Positions 55,361 through 59,387 of a stretch of DNA of 59,387 nt are shown here, one piece after another. The translations under genes were made by a program, and so were the position numbers. Source of the stretch: Chloroflexota bacterium (GTDB lineage Bacteria > Chloroflexota > Anaerolineae > Caldilineales > Caldilineaceae); contig BOKO01000032.1 of NCBI GenBank assembly GCA_016861025.1, positions 1-59,387 on the forward strand, given 5' to 3'. The notes under the pieces were generated by a model that was given only the letters and a program-made list of their open reading frames with translations, made no database searches and had not been told where the DNA came from. The number at the start of each line of letters is the position of its first letter. The stretch's first letter is position 1.

Positions 55361-56737
55361 ATGCATCGTTATCGCTACGCTGCTTTGCTTGCAGTATTGC
55401 TGATCTTTGCGCTTGTGGTTAGCGCATGTGCTCCTGCTGCCGTTGCGCCATCGGCGCCGGCCGCTGACTCAGCGGCCACCCAAGCGCCGGCTGCCGAAGC
55501 GCCCGCCGCCGAGGCGCCCGTGGGCGTGACCGAACTGCGCATCACCTGGTACGACGACGGCAACGAAGGCGCGGTCCTGCGCGACCTGCTCGACCGCTTC
55601 GAGGCGAACAATCCCGACATTAAGGTCGTGATCGACACTGTCGACTATGCCAGCGGCATCCAGCAGACGCTGCCGATCCAGCTTGAAGCTGGTGAGGGAT
55701 CCGACATGGCGCGCGTCACGCAGTTGGGCATCATGTCGAAGTATATGCTCGATCTGCGTCCCTATCTCTCCGACCCGGCGTACTGGGAAGAGAATTTTGG
55801 ACCCTTCCTGAAGTGGATGCAAGCCACGCCCGACGGCGACGCCATCCCTGGTTTTATGACGCAGCTTACCGTCACCGGCCCCTTTATCAACCGCACGCTC
55901 TTTGAGCAGGCAGGGGTGCCTGTACCCAGCGATAGCTCCGACCAGGTGACATGGCAGGAGTGGGCCGCAGCCGCCCGCCAGGTCGCCGACGCCACCGGCA
56001 CCTTTGCGATGGTCATGGATCGTTCAGGGCATCGTCTGGCCGGCCCTGCGATCAGCATGGGCGCCAAATACTTCGACGCCGACGGCAATGTGGCCCTGGT
56101 CGGCGATCAGGGCTTCAAGGACATGGCGCAGTTGATGGTCGACTGGCACGCCGACGGCACCATGTACCCGGACACCTGGATCGGCTCAGCAGGCAGCTAT
56201 GTTGCTGGCAATGTGCCGTTTGTCAACGCGCAGATCGTCTTCTACATGTCGGGAAGCTGGCAGGTCGGTCAGTTCAACGCCAACATCGGCGATGCCTTCG
56301 ACTGGGAAGCTGTCCCGAATCCGTGCGGACCCGGGGGCTGCACCGGTATGCCCGGCGGCGCGGCGTTGGTCGCACTCAACACCAGCAAAAACCCCGAAGC
56401 CGTGGCGCGTGTCATGGAATACCTGACCCAGGAAGATGTGATGGAAGAGTTCTATGCGCGCACGCTGTTCATCCCTGGTCACCTGGGCTTGGCGGCGAAG
56501 GGCGTCGAGTTCCAGGCTGAACTGCCGCAGACATTGAAATCCCTCAATGTCTTTGCGGCGGAAGTCGGGAAACTGGCGCCCCTCGCCTACGATCTGCAGG
56601 CGTACAAGTACAACACGATCCTCTTCAACGCCAACCGCGATCGCCTGACCCAGGTCTTCACCGGCGAGCTGACGTTGGACGAGGCGATCCAGCGTATGCA
56701 GGAAGATATTGAAGCCGGCATCGCTGCTCAGCAGTAG
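55361..56737 (+). CDS. Sugar ABC substrate-binding lipoprotein (cluster 1/MalE-like)
   Basis: 458 residues from the ATG at 55361 (AAGGAGG upstream). Lipobox VVSAC, then an Ala/Pro linker (about 26-60). The family-1 fold shows TELRITWYDDGNEGAVLRDL, RFEANNPDIKVVIDTVDYA, a GLMSKYM-like loop, and PGGAALVALNTSKNPEAVAR VMEYLT near 345-370. The Trp-rich pocket suggests an oligosaccharide. It is followed by one MalF-type permease. The nearby hairpin (56753-56787) would keep its message more abundant than the permease message. Confidence 0.92.
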   Translation: MHRYRYAALLAVLLIFALVVSACAPAAVAPSAPAADSAATQAPAAEAPAAEAPVGVTELRITWYDDGNEGAVLRDLLDRFEANNPDIKVVIDTVDYASGIQQTLPIQLEAGEGSDMARVTQLGIMSKYMLDLRPYLSDPAYWEENFGPFLKWMQATPDGDAIPGFMTQLTVTGPFINRTLFEQAGVPVPSDSSDQVTWQEWAAAARQVADATGTFAMVMDRSGHRLAGPAISMGAKYFDADGNVALVGDQGFKDMAQLMVDWHADGTMYPDTWIGSAGSYVAGNVPFVNAQIVFYMSGSWQVGQFNANIGDAFDWEAVPNPCGPGGCTGMPGGAALVALNTSKNPEAVARVMEYLTQEDVMEEFYARTLFIPGHLGLAAKGVEFQAELPQTLKSLNVFAAEVGKLAPLAYDLQAYKYNTILFNANRDRLTQVFTGELTLDEAIQRMQEDIEAGIAAQQ

Positions 56738-56752
56738 TCATTTATGCACGTG

Positions 56753-56787
56753 GAGAAGCCAGGTTTCCGTAAGAAACCTGGCTTCTC
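56753..56787 (+). terminator. Hairpin between sugar-binding protein and permease genes
   Basis: GAGAAGCCAGGTTTC (56753-56767) pairs perfectly with GAAACCTGGCTTCTC (56773-56787). It has no T-run, so full termination is doubtful. The inner arms match the palindrome at 32622-32653. Confidence 0.65.
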
Positions 56788-56835
56788 GCCCATTCCCGCC
56801 ATGCTCGCCTGCAAGCTGAACGAAACGGAGACGCG

Positions 56836-57879
56836 ATGAGTGTACAGTCGCGGCAAACGCCGACATTACCACCGCAACGCATCACCATTGGCGAACGCAT
56901 CGGTCGCCTTTTCTACCAAATCTACGCTGGCGTGATGGGTTTGCTCGGCTGGTTGGCTGAGCCGATTCAACGTCTGGTTGGGGTGAAGCACATGGCGTAT
57001 TTCTTTGTGCTGCCCAACCTGCTAGTTTTCGGCATCTTCGTGCTCTTTCCGATGCTCCTCAACATCTATTATTCGTTCACTGGCGGTTCGGCGCTCTTTC
57101 CACAGGATCGCCCGTTTGTAGGATTGCAGAATTACCAGCGCATCTTCGACTGCGGCAACCTGCTCGACCCCGCCACCTGCCGCGAGGATCGTTTCTGGCG
57201 CGGCTTTTTCAACACCGCGTTCTACGTGGTCTTTCAGGTCGGCGGTATGGTGTTGCTGTCGATGCTCACCGCCGTCGTGCTCAATCGCTCGCTGCTCGGG
57301 CGCGGCTTTTTCCGCAGCATCTTTTTCTATCCGGTGCTGCTCTCGCCGGTCGTGGTGGCGTTGATCTGGAAATGGCTGCTTCAGCGCGACGGCCTGATCA
57401 ACGCCTGGCTGGTCAGCATGGGCATGGAGCGCATCCTTTTCTTCCTCAACGCCAATTGGGCGGTCTTTTGGGTGATCTTCATCAGCATTTGGGCGCAGAT
57501 GGGCTTCTATACGCTGATCCTGCTCGCCGGCTTGCAGTCGATCCCCAAAGATATGTACGAAGCCGCAGACATGGACGGCGCCAGTCGCTGGCAGAGCTTC
57601 CGCGGCATCACGCTGCCGCTGCTGATGCCGACGCTGCTGGTGGTGCTCGTGCTTTCGGTGATTCGCGCCGTGCAGGTCTTCGATCAGGTGTGGGTGCTCA
57701 CCGGCGGTGGGCCCGGCACGGCGACTGTCTACGTCGTGCAGTATATCTACGAAACCGCCTTCGCCAATCAGACCCGCCAGTACGGACTGGCTTCGGCGGC
57801 CTCGGTGATCCTGGGCATGATCCTGCTGGTGCTGACGCTCTTCCAACTGCGCGTCGGGCGCAAGTCGGATATTGCCTGA
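56836..57879 (+). CDS. Sugar ABC transporter permease, MalF/UgpA type
   Basis: 347 residues from the ATG at 56836 (GGAG upstream). Six or more helices with the N-terminal FVLPNLLVFGIFVLFPMLLN and the cytoplasmic EAA motif at MYEAADMDGASRWQSFRGIT LPLL. An insert after helix 1 has Cys residues (DCGNLLDPATCRED). MalF-type proteins need a MalG partner; no MalG gene follows, as the next gene is convergent. The partner must be encoded elsewhere or was lost. Confidence 0.92.
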   Translation: MSVQSRQTPTLPPQRITIGERIGRLFYQIYAGVMGLLGWLAEPIQRLVGVKHMAYFFVLPNLLVFGIFVLFPMLLNIYYSFTGGSALFPQDRPFVGLQNYQRIFDCGNLLDPATCREDRFWRGFFNTAFYVVFQVGGMVLLSMLTAVVLNRSLLGRGFFRSIFFYPVLLSPVVVALIWKWLLQRDGLINAWLVSMGMERILFFLNANWAVFWVIFISIWAQMGFYTLILLAGLQSIPKDMYEAADMDGASRWQSFRGITLPLLMPTLLVVLVLSVIRAVQVFDQVWVLTGGGPGTATVYVVQYIYETAFANQTRQYGLASAASVILGMILLVLTLFQLRVGRKSDIA

Positions 57880-57943
57880 ACACTCAGGTTATCCGCAGAT
57901 TGCGCAGAGAATACTTCAACCTTGGGATACTGCGTGATCATCG

Positions 57944-59095
57944 TCAGGTGAGTGGATAATGACCGAAGCGCCGCGCGGCCTCGACCAACTCCACCACATT
58001 TTCAGCCGGCACATCCGCCTGCAGATGATTCGCTGGCGTCAAGATGTAGCCGCCGCCCGGCGCCAACTGACGGATGCGGCGCTGCACCTCGGCGGCGACA
58101 TCGGCGCGCGCACCGCGCATGGCGTGCGAGATGTCGACGCCGCCCATGAACGAAACCTGGTCGCCGAACTCCGCCTTGATCGCCGCCAGATCCATCGCCG
58201 GCAGCGGCTCCAGTGGGTGAATGACATCGACGCCGATGCTGATCAGGTCGGGCAGCAACGGTGTGATCGCGCCGTCGCTGTGCAGCATCACCACCAGATC
58301 GGGGCGCACTTCTTTGGCGACCGTCACCAACCGCTTGAGCGCGGGCAGGATCAGTGTGCGAAAGAGGCGCGGCGAGATGATCAGACTCGTGTTGCCGGCG
58401 TAGTCGTCGCCGGGCAGCTCCACCATGTCGATATAGGGGCCACATGCCAGCAGATAGTTGCGCAGCAGTTGCGCGTAGAGCGTCGTGATGCGGTCGAGCA
58501 GCGTCTCGGCAAACTCCGGCTCATCGAGCATATCGACCAGAAATTGCTCCGTGCCGCGCAGGTCGCACGCAGTCTGAAACGGGCCGTGCGAAGCCACCAT
58601 GCGCGCCGCGATCCAGCAGTCGGTCGTCTCACGCAGCCACTTTGCCCGCTCGCGCACACCCGTTGTCCAGTGTGGCGCATCGGGGTCGGGCCACGTCACC
58701 AGCCGGTCGATGTCGGCGACGCCCTGCGCCTGGCGCAACAAGCCGGGGCCGGCGTAGTAGTAGGGCAGCGCCCGCACCCACGGCTGCCCCAACGCGTCGA
58801 ACAGTTGATCGGGCGTGGCGCCGACGCGGCTCGGGCTGGTCGGCGATGCGGCCGGATAGACATAGCGGATGTCCGTGCCCAGCGCCTGCCACAGCCGGTC
58901 ATCCTGATACGAGATGTTGTGATACTGGCGAAACGGCGCCACCGGCGCGCCAAGCTGCAAGTGTTCGAGCAGGCGAAAATAGAGGTCATCAACGATGCCG
59001 TAGGGGCCGCCGCCGATGGCGTAGGGCACACGGTCTGGCTCTTGATGCTGCAACGCAATGCGCACACGTTCACGCGACGTCAGTTGATCCTTCAC
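57944..59095 (-). CDS. Uroporphyrinogen decarboxylase-like methyltransferase-family protein
   Basis: 383 residues from the GTG at 59095 (AGGAGGT upstream). TIM-barrel URO-D fold: LTSRERVRIALQHQEPDRVP (N-terminal signature), LRGTEQFLVDMLDEPEFAETL, VELPGDDYAGNTSLIISPRLF, MLHSDGAITPLLPDLISIGV DVIHPLEP, and SFMGGVDISHAMRG near the C-terminus. The usual heme-pathway catalytic RxPVWxMRQ motif is missing and the HSDG/ DVIHPL pattern is that of the MtaA/CmuA-like methyltransferase and glycyl-radical-linked uncharacterised clade. Frequent beside sugar transporters in Chloroflexota; its role there is unknown. Confidence 0.85.
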   Translation of the reverse strand: MKDQLTSRERVRIALQHQEPDRVPYAIGGGPYGIVDDLYFRLLEHLQLGAPVAPFRQYHNISYQDDRLWQALGTDIRYVYPAASPTSPSRVGATPDQLFDALGQPWVRALPYYYAGPGLLRQAQGVADIDRLVTWPDPDAPHWTTGVRERAKWLRETTDCWIAARMVASHGPFQTACDLRGTEQFLVDMLDEPEFAETLLDRITTLYAQLLRNYLLACGPYIDMVELPGDDYAGNTSLIISPRLFRTLILPALKRLVTVAKEVRPDLVVMLHSDGAITPLLPDLISIGVDVIHPLEPLPAMDLAAIKAEFGDQVSFMGGVDISHAMRGARADVAAEVQRRIRQLAPGGGYILTPANHLQADVPAENVVELVEAARRFGHYPLT

Positions 59096-59155
59096 GGTTT
59101 ACCTCCTGGGGAAAACCTTCATTTTCTCGGATTTCGTGTGGTTGCGCCGAAAAAG

Positions 59156-59261
59156 GCTACAGCGGATGCAGACGGGAACGAATTCGCTGCTCTGGCGGAA
59201 ACGCTAATCCGCTCCTGTCCGAATCCGCTGTAGCCGTTGCCCACATCAAGTCCGGTTGAGC
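59156..59261. repeat. Interspersed repeat with GGCTACAGCGGAT ends, copy 2 (inverted)
   Basis: GGCTACAGCGGATGCAGACG (from 59156) to CGAATCCGCTGTAGCC (about 59237), then flank AAGTCCGGTTGAGC to 59261. Its reverse complement aligns along its full length with 28890-29005. Confidence 0.7.
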
Positions 59262-59266
59262 TAATT

Positions 59267-59387
59267 GAGACGTGGTCATAAATCATGCGGCCCTCAGAAG
59301 AGGCTTAATGCCGACGCCGACAGGTCTCTGATGTTGGATCTGGTAGAGCAAAACGACTTGATACAGCAAGACGGCGCCAAGCACGAT
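59267..59387 (-). mobile_element. 3' end of the same insertion sequence, with transposase C-terminus
   Basis: The terminal repeat GAGACGTGGTCATAAATC lies at 59267-59284, identical to 109-126 on the other strand. A minus-strand frame enters from the window edge (59387) and ends at 59283 with LYQIQHQRPVGVGIKPLLRA, A and a stop that overlaps the repeat by three bases. This is taken as the transposase C-terminus. Family not resolved. Confidence 0.7.

Overview
The window looks like a piece of a Chloroflexota chromosome, most like the Caldilinea/Anaerolineae group. This is inferred from gene content and style, not from a marker gene. The signs are high GC, many cluster-5 peptide/oligosaccharide ABC transporters, a large secreted beta-helix protein with a Thr/Pro linker and a LPAVQR tail, intergenic inverted repeats built from 7- and 9-base units, and several decayed copies of a membrane sensor linked to GAF/PP2C phosphatases. 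I saw no rRNA, tRNA or CRISPR array. Both edges lie inside copies of the same insertion sequence (identical 18-bp terminal repeats at 109-126 and 59267-59284), so the ends are probably assembly breaks.

Layout. 1-14.6 kb is a damaged accessory region. It holds an IS-truncated GAF gene, a SnoaL-like protein, a membrane serine hydrolase, an aminoglycoside-phosphotransferase-like kinase, a 1768-residue secreted protein, a broken lipoprotein gene, a broken nucleotidyltransferase with its small partner, an intact PIN-domain toxin-antitoxin pair, and four fragments of one sensor family. 14.6-19.6 kb is a decayed carbohydrate locus: a secreted clan GH-A hydrolase, a GH28 pseudogene, and a LacI-type regulator gene broken by an ISL3-type remnant. 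19.6-36.7 kb is a minus-strand array of 13 transporter genes making three cluster-5 systems (D-F-SBP-B-C, D-F-SBP-B-C, B-C-SBP). The third has no ATPases of its own and could share those of its neighbours. The first substrate-binding protein is circularly permuted compared with the others.

37-48.3 kb is mostly housekeeping: argH, a CPBP protease, a DUF1992 protein, a class I aminotransferase, gatC-gatA with a structured leader, purH and an ABC exporter. 48.5-50 kb has a short FtsK-type ATPase with a small membrane protein, driven by a promoter whose spacer is filled by a SOS-box-like palindrome. 50-57.9 kb (plus strand apart from one hydrolase) carries a secreted helical protein, tatA, secG with an SBP5 gene, and a sugar-binding protein with a single MalF-type permease. 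A uroporphyrinogen-decarboxylase-like methyltransferase gene closes the window on the minus strand.

As a whole, the window suggests a heterotroph living on plant polysaccharide or peptide breakdown products, with heavy repeat and IS activity at the edges of the operons. The most unusual item is the circularly permuted substrate-binding protein at 32668-34548.
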